Positions 15,220-22,558 of a stretch of 42,379 nt of DNA are shown here, piece by piece. Every line of letters begins with the position of its first letter. Position 1 is the stretch's first letter. This DNA comes from Candidatus Latescibacterota bacterium. Lineage in GTDB: Bacteria; Latescibacterota; UBA2968; UBA8231. The position numbers were made by a program, and so were the translations under genes. The notes beneath the pieces are model-generated. The model was not told the origin of the DNA, did not search any database, and was given only the letters and a program-made list of their open reading frames with translations. The stretch is taken from positions 1-42,379 of the forward strand of contig JAJEFJ010000093.1 of the NCBI GenBank assembly GCA_022820485.1, in the 5' to 3' direction.

Positions 15220-16416
15220 CTATGCGTTTGAGGATTGAAGCGGCCGGTCGGCAATCGGCAGGTGGAGCAGCGCAGCCACCACGCCGAGGGCAATCCCCAA
15301 CCACCAGACGGGATTGTACGAACCCGTCGCGTCGTAGAGCCAACCAGCCAGCCAGACTCCCAAGAAACTGCCGGCCTGATGACTGAAAAAGACAATCCCG
15401 TACAGCGTTGACAAGTAGCGCGCCCCGAATATCTGCGCCACGGTCCCACTGGTCAACGGCACGGTAGCCAGCCACAAGAAGCCAATCAGGCCACCGAAGA
15501 GCAAGGCGGAAAAGCTGGTCAGGGGGACGAAGAGAAACAAGCCGATGACCACGGCGCGGCTGAAGTAAAGCGCACTCAACAGATATTTCTTGCGATAGCG
15601 GTCGCCCAGCCAGCCGAACAACGACGAGCCGAAGATGTTGCACAGACCAATCAGCGACAAGGCCGTGGCTCCAATCATGCGCGACAGGCCACCGTCGGTG
15701 AGGAACGACGGTAGGTGCGTGGCGATAAAGGCGACGTGGAAGCCGCAGACGAAGAACCCCGCGTTGAGCAGCCAATAGCCCGAATGGCCCCGCGCCCTGA
15801 GCAGCGCTTGCAGCAGCGTACCCTCGCCGTGCGGCCGGGTCGCATGTGTGCTGGGACGACGCGGAAAGCCAAAGGCCAACAGCACAACCCAACCGATTAG
15901 GGCCGCGCTGACCGCAAAGGATGCTTGCCAACCCGCGTGGACAATCACCCACTGTATCCCAGGCACTAAGGCAAAAGTCCCAAACGACCCAGCCGCAGTG
16001 ACGATGCCAAACGCCGTGCTGCGGTTTGCCGGATGGACGACGCGGGCGACGGCCCCCAGCACGACCACATACGTCGTGCTGCCGAGCCCCAACCCGATGA
16101 TGAGTCCCAACGTCAGATGCAAACCGAGCGGGCCGCTACTAGCCGGCACCAGCAGACACCCAGCCGCGTAGAGCAGCGCTCCCCCCAGCACGACCCACCG
16201 CGCCCCATAGCGATCGGCGATCATCCCGAACAGGGGCAGGCCGAAGACCACGTTTTGCAGCGCTATGGCCAAGCTGAACACTTCGCGCCCCAGATCCAAG
16301 CTGTCGCTAATCGGCTGTAGAAAAAGGCCAAACGACTGGCGGATCCCCATGCTGGCGAGGACCGTCAACGCACTAAAGAGCACGATGATCGTCGTCTGGC
16401 GGTGGGGAGCGGACAT
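15220..16416 (-). CDS. MFS transporter (monocarboxylate/OFA-like)
   Basis: The 398-residue protein has about 12 hydrophobic segments and a major-facilitator loop signature GMIADRYGARW between helices 2 and 3, with its counterpart GWLGDRYRKKY in the second half. SMGIRQSFGLFLQPI in helix 1 is typical of MFS members related to monocarboxylate/oxalate:formate antiporters. It should carry a small organic anion across the cytoplasmic membrane. It is followed within ten bases by the DUF6817-like gene. A well-spaced promoter lies 30-65 bases upstream. Confidence 0.88.
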   Translation of the reverse strand: MSAPHRQTTIIVLFSALTVLASMGIRQSFGLFLQPISDSLDLGREVFSLAIALQNVVFGLPLFGMIADRYGARWVVLGGALLYAAGCLLVPASSGPLGLHLTLGLIIGLGLGSTTYVVVLGAVARVVHPANRSTAFGIVTAAGSFGTFALVPGIQWVIVHAGWQASFAVSAALIGWVVLLAFGFPRRPSTHATRPHGEGTLLQALLRARGHSGYWLLNAGFFVCGFHVAFIATHLPSFLTDGGLSRMIGATALSLIGLCNIFGSSLFGWLGDRYRKKYLLSALYFSRAVVIGLFLFVPLTSFSALLFGGLIGFLWLATVPLTSGTVAQIFGARYLSTLYGIVFFSHQAGSFLGVWLAGWLYDATGSYNPVWWLGIALGVVAALLHLPIADRPLQSSNA

Positions 16417-16452
16417 AGGAGAATGCGAGCTGAGTGGATTGATGGGGTGGGT

Positions 16453-16481
16453 AGTATAGCTTCTTGTCGCGCTTGGATCAA
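16453..16481 (-). promoter_or_regulatory. Sigma70-like promoter for the MFS/HD operon
   Basis: On the minus strand, TTGATC (16481-16476) and TATACT (16458-16453) are separated by exactly 17 bases, about 37 bases before the MFS ATG. The -10 element matches the consensus at 5 of 6 positions. Confidence 0.55.
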
Positions 16482-16601
16482 TCGCCTATTATCTCCCAAC
16501 CTTACCCACCGCTTCATAACGGAGAGGCTGGCGAGACTGGACCCCGCGTCGTTAATTTAGCCTGAAAGTGGAATAGTGGATTTCGGAAAGCGAGTTTGAG
16601 C

Positions 16602-17177
16602 ATGGTCACTCAACAAAAAATTGCTGAATTCAGCGGTGAAACGGTCCGCAACGTCGCCGGAACATTGATCTGGTTGGCGCGGCCTCCTGAACAATCGGAA
16701 GCGCTAAGCCGGAACTGGCTCGTACACCTACCCAGGAACCAGAACAGGGGCGAATTGCAAAGCGCAATAAAGGTATTGACCGAAAATTTTCGCAAACGCC
16801 ACAATGCCGTAGCCGATGTCTGCACCGCCTTTCAGGAGCGACTCCAGAAAGCGGCTGAAAATTTTCCTCCAAGCCGTGAAATGGACCCTGACGACATCGC
16901 AGTGCCCGAGTTGGAGAAAAGCGAGAAATACTTCCGCAGGGAAAGAAAAGAACTGCGCGATGTCCGGGACGCCTTGCAGCGGACAGGGGGCGTAGAAATA
17001 TATGGGGCTGAGGTCTTTGCAGCATTGGAACGCTTAGACAAGCTGTTTGAATATCTCGTTGCGTCGCTCCAAGAGCTTCGCTGGGCCATAATGATCCACG
17101 ACGGGGCACTCGCTCCAAGCACGGGCGGGATATGCGCCAGCGGCGCAGAATTTATGGCGTCAATGGAAAATCCATAG
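16602..17177 (+). CDS. Hypothetical protein upstream of a RelE-type toxin
   Basis: The protein (about 191 residues) is charged and helical, with a coiled-coil-like central part (KSEKYFRRERKELRDVRDAL) and no recognised family. The ATG at 16602 is preferred over a TTG two codons earlier; GGAAAGCGAG upstream is purine-rich. The stop is three bases before the RelE-like toxin gene, so the two should be co-transcribed. It could be a third component or an unconnected passenger of the toxin locus. No function is assigned. Confidence 0.6.
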   Translation: MVTQQKIAEFSGETVRNVAGTLIWLARPPEQSEALSRNWLVHLPRNQNRGELQSAIKVLTENFRKRHNAVADVCTAFQERLQKAAENFPPSREMDPDDIAVPELEKSEKYFRRERKELRDVRDALQRTGGVEIYGAEVFAALERLDKLFEYLVASLQELRWAIMIHDGALAPSTGGICASGAEFMASMENP

Positions 17178-17180
17178 GCC

Positions 17181-17486
17181 ATGCCCCCACGACAGGTGCG
17201 AATTACCGGGTTTGAAACGCCGAGCCGCAAGTTCGCCAAAATGGTCAATCGTCTAGATCAACGGATGAAAGAGGAATTGGCACGAGTTATCGACGAACTA
17301 TGCGCTGGCGAGTTGACTCCTGGGCGGAACCTAGAGCAACTGCGGGTCGGCAATCGTCTATACTCAGTGCGTTTGAGTCGCAACTTCCGCTTCGTCTTCA
17401 TGGTACTGGAGAACGGCATGGGTCGAGCAATAGCTGTCGGACCTCACGACAGCGCTTACGAAGCAGCTAAACGAGCGCGACGGTGA
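17181..17486 (+). CDS. RelE/ParE-superfamily toxin-like protein
   Basis: The 101-residue protein has a RelE-type fold pattern. It has an N-terminal helix pair (FAKMVNRLDQRMKEELARVIDEL), a beta part (RLYSVRLSRNFRFVFMV) with Arg residues where RelE toxins carry catalytic bases, and an end IAVGPHDSAYEAAKR typical of the family. Such toxins are ribosome-dependent mRNases or gyrase poisons. It overlaps, by GTGA, a HigA-like antitoxin fragment that is cut off after about 33 codons. The cell must therefore have another source of antitoxin, or the toxin is weak. Confidence 0.75.
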   Translation: MPPRQVRITGFETPSRKFAKMVNRLDQRMKEELARVIDELCAGELTPGRNLEQLRVGNRLYSVRLSRNFRFVFMVLENGMGRAIAVGPHDSAYEAAKRARR

Positions 17487-17585
17487 AATTACCTACAAAT
17501 CGAATTGCCACTCATCCTGGTGCGTTTCTTCTGGAGCAGATCGAAGAGATGGGGCTGACCGTCAACGGATTGGCGCGGGAATCAG
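17483..17585 (+). pseudogene. HigA-type antitoxin, 3'-truncated
   Basis: About 33 codons (MKLPTNRIATHPGAFLLEQI...GLTVNGLARE) form the start of a HigA/VapI-type helix-turn-helix antitoxin, in GTGA overlap with the RelE-like toxin. The sequence then breaks into an out-of-frame vapB copy, so the recognition helix and the rest are lost. The reading frame stays open through to 17926, giving a chimeric 147-codon ORF that is unlikely to be functional. Confidence 0.8.
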
Positions 17586-17789
17586 CTCGCCCGCATTCGG
17601 GCGGCGGAGTTGGGAACATCCGTGTCGGCACTGGTTCGGGGCTACCTCAAAACCCTCGTACGCAAACGAGCCGCCCAAACCGCGGCTTCTCGTCGGTTGG
17701 GTTTTATGGCCGGACAGATCAAATTCTCCGACGACTTCGACAGCATGGGTGGGCCGAAAATAAAAAGAATGTTCGTGGGGAACGCATGA
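17586..17789 (+). pseudogene. VapB antitoxin, 5'-truncated copy
   Basis: The 67 codons (LARIRAAELGTSVSALVRG...IKRMFVGNA) align without gaps to codons 15-81 of the vapB gene at 9376-9621, with few substitutions. The first 14 codons and the start are replaced by the HigA fragment. The stop still overlaps the vapC start as ATGA. Confidence 0.85.
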
Positions 17790-17926
17790 CTTTATTGCTA
17801 GATACCTATCTATTGCTGTGGGCGGCAGGCAGCCCCGAACGGTTGTCATCAGAATCCCAAGACCTTCTCGGTGACCCCGCTACGGAACTGATGTTCAGCA
17901 CCGCAAGCATTTGGGTAGGTTTATGA
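17786..17926 (+). pseudogene. VapC PIN-domain toxin, 3'-truncated
   Basis: The 46 codons begin MTLLLDTYLLLWAAG, where D6 is the first catalytic acid of PIN ribonucleases, and end FSTASIWVGL, just where a full-length VapC would enter the E-I-A-I-K helix. The rest is missing. It complements the relic at 9618, which keeps only the other end. Confidence 0.85.
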
Positions 17927-17972
17927 TAGTCGTTTTGGTCTTGGCATCCCCACCTTCATATGGTAGTTTTTA

Positions 17973-18437
17973 CTAGGGAGATTTGTCTAAGAGAGGATCA
18001 GTGTCTTCCACGATTGTACTAAAAATCAAAAGAGCTTCAGATAAAACCTTTATCAGTTCCAGCAAATTAGTACGACTTTCGCTTTTATCTAAATCCTCCG
18101 CTTGCTCTAAATTATATAGTAGTGCCGTAACCTTGCCCAACAAAACGTAGGAGTCAAGAAGCAATACTTTTCCCTCTTTCGCGTCAACAAGTCCGGGATC
18201 ACTTAATAATTCCTGCTTAGCAAGTTTATACATAGCTACATACGTCGCCATCCGCTTAGCTAAATCGCGTCCAGTAGTTATAAGCTGCTCTTTATCAGAT
18301 TCAAGTCGAGCTATATCAGTGGTAGAATCTACAACGGTAGAATCTACCACTGCTGCAATCGGCCCACTCATTAGCTGCTGAGGAATAAGGCTAATTACGG
18401 TTACAGCGATTATCGCCGCCCTTATTGTTGCTGGCAT
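17973..18437 (-). CDS. Secreted small protein of unknown function
   Basis: The 154-residue protein has an N-terminal signal peptide (MPATIRAAIIAVTVISLIP, then a cleavable Ala-rich segment). A short internal duplication (VDSTVVDST) follows, then a mostly helical mature part rich in Lys, Asp and Leu. AAAGGGC lies upstream of the ATG. It is AT-richer than the core genes and belongs to the accessory stretch between the vapC relic and the cassette copy. No family was recognised. Confidence 0.55.
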   Translation of the reverse strand: MPATIRAAIIAVTVISLIPQQLMSGPIAAVVDSTVVDSTTDIARLESDKEQLITTGRDLAKRMATYVAMYKLAKQELLSDPGLVDAKEGKVLLLDSYVLLGKVTALLYNLEQAEDLDKSESRTNLLELIKVLSEALLIFSTIVEDTDPLLDKSP

Positions 18438-18591
18438 GATATGCCCTTTACTATGAAATTTTTGTTCAGTGCTCGCTTGTGCATATTATTTCCTCGGAGA
18501 AGAGACATAATAGAAGGTGCGTAAGGCGTCGAAGTGATCCGGCGAGGCATCCAACTAGTTCTTAGGCTGGAATTTCAATCGACTGCTGTTC

Positions 18592-18612
18592 TCGTCGATT
18601 ATAAATCGACGA
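18592..18612. repeat. Perfect 8-bp inverted repeat
   Basis: TCGTCGAT and ATCGACGA flank TATAA. There is no T-run, so it is not a classical terminator; it could be an operator. A similar TCGTCGATTACGA lies upstream of 19149. Confidence 0.6.
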
Positions 18613-18774
18613 CTGTTACGCTAGCTACCGATGCGTTTCTCGGTCGATATTTAAGTCTACACGGGACTCATTTCCCTGCCGGGGCCACGTCCAGCTTATC
18701 GCATAACGGCGAACTGGATAGCAATGTTCCCATGTTCTCCTCAGTCCGCTTCGTCCCCGTGGGATGGCTGGTAG

Positions 18775-18803
18775 AGTATAGCTGTTTGTTGAGGCCGGAG
18801 CAA
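18775..18803 (-). promoter_or_regulatory. Possible minus-strand promoter
   Basis: On the minus strand, TTGCTC (18803-18798), 17 bases and TATACT (18780-18775) resemble the promoter at 16453-16481, including flanking bases. It would read towards the secreted small protein, about 340 bases downstream. Confidence 0.3.
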
Positions 18804-19011
18804 TAGGCTAATATATAGGCATGGTCGAATTGAGGGTAGTCTGTCATGGAGGACCTTTTGGACGATGATAATCTGCTAGCAATCTGCTAGGCTTGTGCAG
18901 CGAGAGGCTGAATAAATGTCATTGCTCATGTGGTAGATCGGTCTTATATCCTATATTTTTCTATTCAGAAGGTTGTCGTCAATCCTGCGACCTTGAATCT
19001 GGCCTGACTTC

Positions 19012-19062
19012 GATTAACTTCAGGCTGATGATCGCTAAAAACGAATCCGTCTGGAAGACAAG
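19012..19062. repeat. Second copy of the cassette upstream segment
   Basis: These 51 bases align gap-free with 9738-9788 (40 of 51 identical). In this copy the inner hairpin is largely lost (CG-CTAAAAA-CG). The ADP-ribosyltransferase-like gene that follows in the other copy is absent here. Confidence 0.8.
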
Positions 19063-19148
19063 AGTTCTACACAAGACGGCTTATGCTGAGGATCAATTTG
19101 GACGACAGGAACTGTAATCGTCGATTACGATCAGGAGATATATCTTAG

Positions 19149-19702
19149 ATGGGCGAGATAGAATTACATACAGGTTCTCTTACAGATTATATTATTGATT
19201 ACCAAAAAGGGCTGACTATTCGATTAATAAATATGATCGATGAGAGAATTGATGAGTTATACGATCTAATAAAAGAGAATAGTCATATAGACGATGAGAG
19301 CATTTGTGAGAGCATAGAGCACATTGTAGGACTTGGTTTTGTTGTGCTTCAACAATATATGACAGTTGTGTACGGAAATTTACAAAAAAAGAAAAAAGAT
19401 ATGTTGTCGAAGGGGCCAGAATATAAAAAAAGTGGTAATGGTAATACTTTCTCGGAAATAGTTAATGCTTCAGCCAATTACTGGAAGCATATAGCGAATG
19501 GCCATTAGATAAAGATTGTAGTCATAAAGAAAAGATCGAGGCTATTTTTAAGACGATTTCTAATGAGCATCCTGTCTCTGTCTGTGATCCCTATCCATTG
19601 AGTAGTATATTATTTGAATTATCGCACACTGATAATGGACGATTTAGTGCCGTATTCAAAAAAATACTAGAATGGCGGAATGAACTAAGCGGAATGAACT
19701 AA
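19149..19702 (+). pseudogene. Frameshifted copy of the helical cassette protein
   Basis: The first ~113 codons match the gene at 10850 closely (MGEIELHTGSL..., GFVVLQQYMTVV, NASANYWKH). After YWKH one base is missing (GCATATAGCG against GCATAGTAGCG), and the frame ends at 19508. Reading in the restored frame continues EWPLDKDC...FKKILEWRNEL to TAA at 19700-19702; the total of 554 bases is one less than a multiple of three. The same ribosome-binding region (GATCAGGAGATATATC) precedes the ATG. Confidence 0.88.
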
Positions 19703-19865
19703 ACCGATAGTCTAACTACGCAATAATCGATTCGATGGGAATGAAGTCCTTGTGAGCTACCGACTGTTCTTGGACGCCGATTCGACCTCGGCTAGCTCCC
19801 ATAATTAGGAGGACTGAAACAGATGATCGAATAATCACTAAAAACGCCTTCTAGGAGAAGTCAAC

Positions 19866-20087
19866 ATGACCGCGACTGCACAAGAAGTTTTCACCGAAAC
19901 CGTTCGCGCCTTACCACCGAGCGAGAAGTTTCGTCTCGCAGCACTCATTTTACAGGAGCTGGCACAGTCCGAAGTGGTTGTTGTGGAACGAAGTGATACT
20001 TGGAGCGAACAAGATCAAAGCGACTTGACCTCTGCCACCTTACAGTATGCGGCAAAACTCTACCCGGAGGAAGAGGAGCTTGTTTAA
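19866..20087 (+). CDS. Addiction-module type antitoxin-like small protein, orphan
   Basis: The 73-residue protein begins with a helix MTATAQEVFTETVRALPPSE, continues with FRLAALILQELAQSE and ends WSEQDQSDL...LQYAAKLYPEEEELV. This pattern is seen in small antitoxin-like proteins that often precede PemK/MazF or PIN toxins. TAGGAGAAG precedes the ATG. No toxin follows: the next gene is a lactonase-type protein. It is therefore an orphan, or a regulator acting elsewhere. The broken duplicate is at 11410. Confidence 0.65.
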   Translation: MTATAQEVFTETVRALPPSEKFRLAALILQELAQSEVVVVERSDTWSEQDQSDLTSATLQYAAKLYPEEEELV

Positions 20088-20139
20088 TTGAGGTGACCCG
20101 CTATCTTATCCACGCAAAACCTCAAAGGAGTAAACCTCA

Positions 20140-21162
20140 ATGACCGCACAAGGACGACCCGTCGTCTTCGTCTCGCTCACCGGCGACGAAGCCATCAAGC
20201 TCTACGACCTCGACCCCCAATCCGGCGCGCTGGAATTGCGCGCCACCAGTCCGGCGCACGGCCCGTCGGGCGCGCTCGTTCTGCACCCGTCGCGCCCCGT
20301 ACTCTACGACGGCCATGTCGGGGACTCAACCCTCGCCAGCTTCCACCTCGACACCGCATCGGGCGAGTTGACCCTGATCAACAAGGTGGACACCAGCCTC
20401 GACACCCCCGCTCACCTCATTACCGACCCCGCCGGTCGCTTTCTCCTCACCGCTTATTACACCGGTGGCGGCGTCACAGTACACCGCTTAGACGACGACG
20501 GAGCCATCGGCGACCTCGTCCAGCGCATCGACACGGGTCCCAAGGCACACGCCGTCCTGCTGACCGAGGACGAGCGCTCTGTCTTTGTGCCCCATGTCTA
20601 TCCGAACAACAAGACCAGCCAGTTCCGCTTTGACGCCAGCACCGGCCAACTCTCGCCCAACGACCCGCCCGTGCTGACTCCACCGGAAGGCGAGCCTGGC
20701 CCCCGGCACATCTGCTTCCGCCCGCTCGGCGACGTCGCGTACATCGTCAACGAGCAGGGCAACACAGTCACCGCCCACCGCTTCGACCCCGAGCGCGGCA
20801 CCCTCTCCATTTTCCAAGACATTTCGACCCTGCCCGCGGACTATACCGAAGGCGGACACACCGCCCACGTCGAAGTCCATCCCAACGGCCAGTGGTGCTA
20901 CGCATCCAATCGCGGCCACGACAGCATCGTCGGCTACAACATCGACGCCGACGGCACCCTCAGCCCGTTTGGGCACTACCCAATACCGGCCAGCCCGCGC
21001 TCGTTCAACATCGACCCGACCGGCACGTACCTGTACGGCGCAGGAGAAGCCGCCGATCGCATGACTTGTTACCAAATCGATGCAACCAGTGGCGCACTAC
21101 AGCCCATCGCCGATTACGAAGTGGGCAGTCAGCCGTTTTGGGTCATGGTGACGACCCTTTAG
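20140..21162 (+). CDS. Lactonase-type seven-bladed beta-propeller (6-phosphogluconolactonase YbhE/Pgl-like)
   Basis: The 340-residue protein matches the lactonase family: repeated blades with GPRHICFRP, AHVEVHPNG, CYASNRGHDSIVGYNI and PRSFNIDPTG near the C-terminal half. Members hydrolyse 6-phosphogluconolactone or other sugar lactones in the cytoplasm. AAGGAG precedes the ATG by about ten bases. Its 3' end faces the convergent oxidoreductase gene across a 10-bp-periodic repeat. With the adjacent sugar oxidoreductase it could form an oxidation-then-lactone-hydrolysis pair. Confidence 0.88.
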   Translation: MTAQGRPVVFVSLTGDEAIKLYDLDPQSGALELRATSPAHGPSGALVLHPSRPVLYDGHVGDSTLASFHLDTASGELTLINKVDTSLDTPAHLITDPAGRFLLTAYYTGGGVTVHRLDDDGAIGDLVQRIDTGPKAHAVLLTEDERSVFVPHVYPNNKTSQFRFDASTGQLSPNDPPVLTPPEGEPGPRHICFRPLGDVAYIVNEQGNTVTAHRFDPERGTLSIFQDISTLPADYTEGGHTAHVEVHPNGQWCYASNRGHDSIVGYNIDADGTLSPFGHYPIPASPRSFNIDPTGTYLYGAGEAADRMTCYQIDATSGALQPIADYEVGSQPFWVMVTTL

Positions 21163-21182
21163 AGGCCGTGAATATCACCCCA

Positions 21183-21214
21183 CATCGGCGCTCATCGGCG
21201 TTCATTGGCGGATC
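21183..21214. repeat. 10-bp-periodic iterated repeat between convergent genes
   Basis: CATCGGCGCT CATCGGCGTT CATTGGCGGA TC is three imperfect 10-bp units. The same unit and end (TCTGCGGATC) occur at 39621-39650. It lies between the 3' ends of two convergent genes. Confidence 0.7.
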
Positions 21215-21217
21215 GTC

Positions 21218-22474
21218 TTAGGCCAACCCAAGCGCTTCGTCAATGTCCTGCTGATAGGCCCGCACGGCTCCGCCCATAATCTCCTCCATGGACAGCGAAC
21301 GCCCGGCGTGCGCCGACTCATAGGCCCCCATAATCGCCGCGACGGCCTGCATCCCGCCAAAACCATCCACTTCGGGTTGGCCGCCGGTGAGGATGGCTTG
21401 GGCAAAGTCGTGGTACTCAATGGCCAAGTGCCGGGAGTCGATTTCGTAGAAAGATGTTGCGGAAGGATCGTATTCTACGCCGTCGGCACCAAAGAGGCGC
21501 TCAGTGATCTCGTCGAGGTGAAAATCCGGCAGGAGCGAGAGGATTTCGCGGCCTTTTAGCTCCTTGCCTTCCAAGCGCAGCACAGCGGGCCGACCATTGC
21601 GGTCGCCGGGAGCATAGAGCGCGCCCCAGCGGCCGTGGACGCTGCGCTCCCATCCCCGACCACCGCGGCCCGCCACCAACACGAGTTGCGCTAGTGCACC
21701 AGACCGCATCCTGTACAGCGCGACGACTGAATCCTCCCCTGTAGCCTCTACACTCTCGGGATAGGTCTTGGCCCGCTCGCGGTAGGATTCGAGGGGGTGA
21801 TCGTCGTAGCCGTCTGGCCGGCGCCGCACCGGCTCGACGATGAAGCCGCCACCAAATACGTGCGCGTAGTCCCCCATGTAGTATTGGATGATGTCGCCGT
21901 AGTGGACGCCCATGTCCAAACCAATGGCCCCTTTCTCCTTGAGATGGCGCCAAGGCGTAATGGTTATCCTGTCGCTACCGCCAGCCGACGCCTGGATCAT
22001 CAAAAAGGGATCCCCGATCAGGCCAGACTCGACGATGGCCCGCGCCAAGCGGTTGGGCGGGTCGCGGCGGTAGTTTTCGGCCGTGGCCAGCACGGCATTG
22101 CCGGTGCGGGCCGCGTCGATCATGGCTTGGCAGGCGCGCATGGTAATGCCGAGGGGCTTTTCCACCAGCGCGTGCTTACCGGCCAACAGGGCCGGCACGG
22201 CCACTTGGTGATGCACGGAAACGTCGGTAACCACATCGACGGCCAGAATATCATCGCGCTTGAGCATCGAGTCCATATCCGTAAAAATCAGCGGCTCGCG
22301 CCCGAACAGCCGCTGCACTTCGCGGGCGGCAAACTCGGCGTTCGCTCGGTTCACGTCGCAGACGGCCATCAATTCGACATTGCCGATGCCGCTATCTTCT
22401 AACACCTTATAGGCCAAGATGTGGCGATGGCCCATGCCGCCGCAGCCGACGACGCAAAGCGGTACTTTTTCCAT
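21218..22474 (-). CDS. Gfo/Idh/MocA family oxidoreductase
   Basis: The 418-residue protein has a Rossmann motif GCGGMGHRH (G10, G12, G15), EKP (E105-K106-P107), a substrate-domain DMGVHYGDIIQYY (expected catalytic Asp/His) and a C-terminal FAQAILTG typical of the family. It oxidises or reduces a sugar-type substrate with NAD(P)(H). AGGAG is eight bases before the ATG. It diverges from the DUF6785 membrane-protein gene over about 85 bases, so the two may share regulation. Confidence 0.9.
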   Translation of the reverse strand: MEKVPLCVVGCGGMGHRHILAYKVLEDSGIGNVELMAVCDVNRANAEFAAREVQRLFGREPLIFTDMDSMLKRDDILAVDVVTDVSVHHQVAVPALLAGKHALVEKPLGITMRACQAMIDAARTGNAVLATAENYRRDPPNRLARAIVESGLIGDPFLMIQASAGGSDRITITPWRHLKEKGAIGLDMGVHYGDIIQYYMGDYAHVFGGGFIVEPVRRRPDGYDDHPLESYRERAKTYPESVEATGEDSVVALYRMRSGALAQLVLVAGRGGRGWERSVHGRWGALYAPGDRNGRPAVLRLEGKELKGREILSLLPDFHLDEITERLFGADGVEYDPSATSFYEIDSRHLAIEYHDFAQAILTGGQPEVDGFGGMQAVAAIMGAYESAHAGRSLSMEEIMGGAVRAYQQDIDEALGLA

Positions 22475-22558
22475 AATAGGGTCTCCTGTTGTGTATGCGG
22501 AAACTCGTGCGCGGCTACGGGCATTGTCAAGGGGAAGGCAAAACGCGAGAGGAACACT

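Larger units (their letters stand above)
18438..19011. other. Non-coding or decayed stretch between accessory genes
   Basis: No convincing gene was seen. A 90-codon frame at 18534-18806 has no ribosome-binding site or recognisable motif. The stretch contains an inverted repeat (18592-18612), a possible minus-strand promoter (18775-18803) and an imperfect tandem AATCTGCTAG (about 18869-18890). It is probably a remnant zone of the island. Confidence 0.5.

Noticed and set aside
18534..18806. 90-codon open frame
   Set aside because: It has no ribosome-binding site, no recognisable motif and mixed composition, and lies in a decayed stretch.
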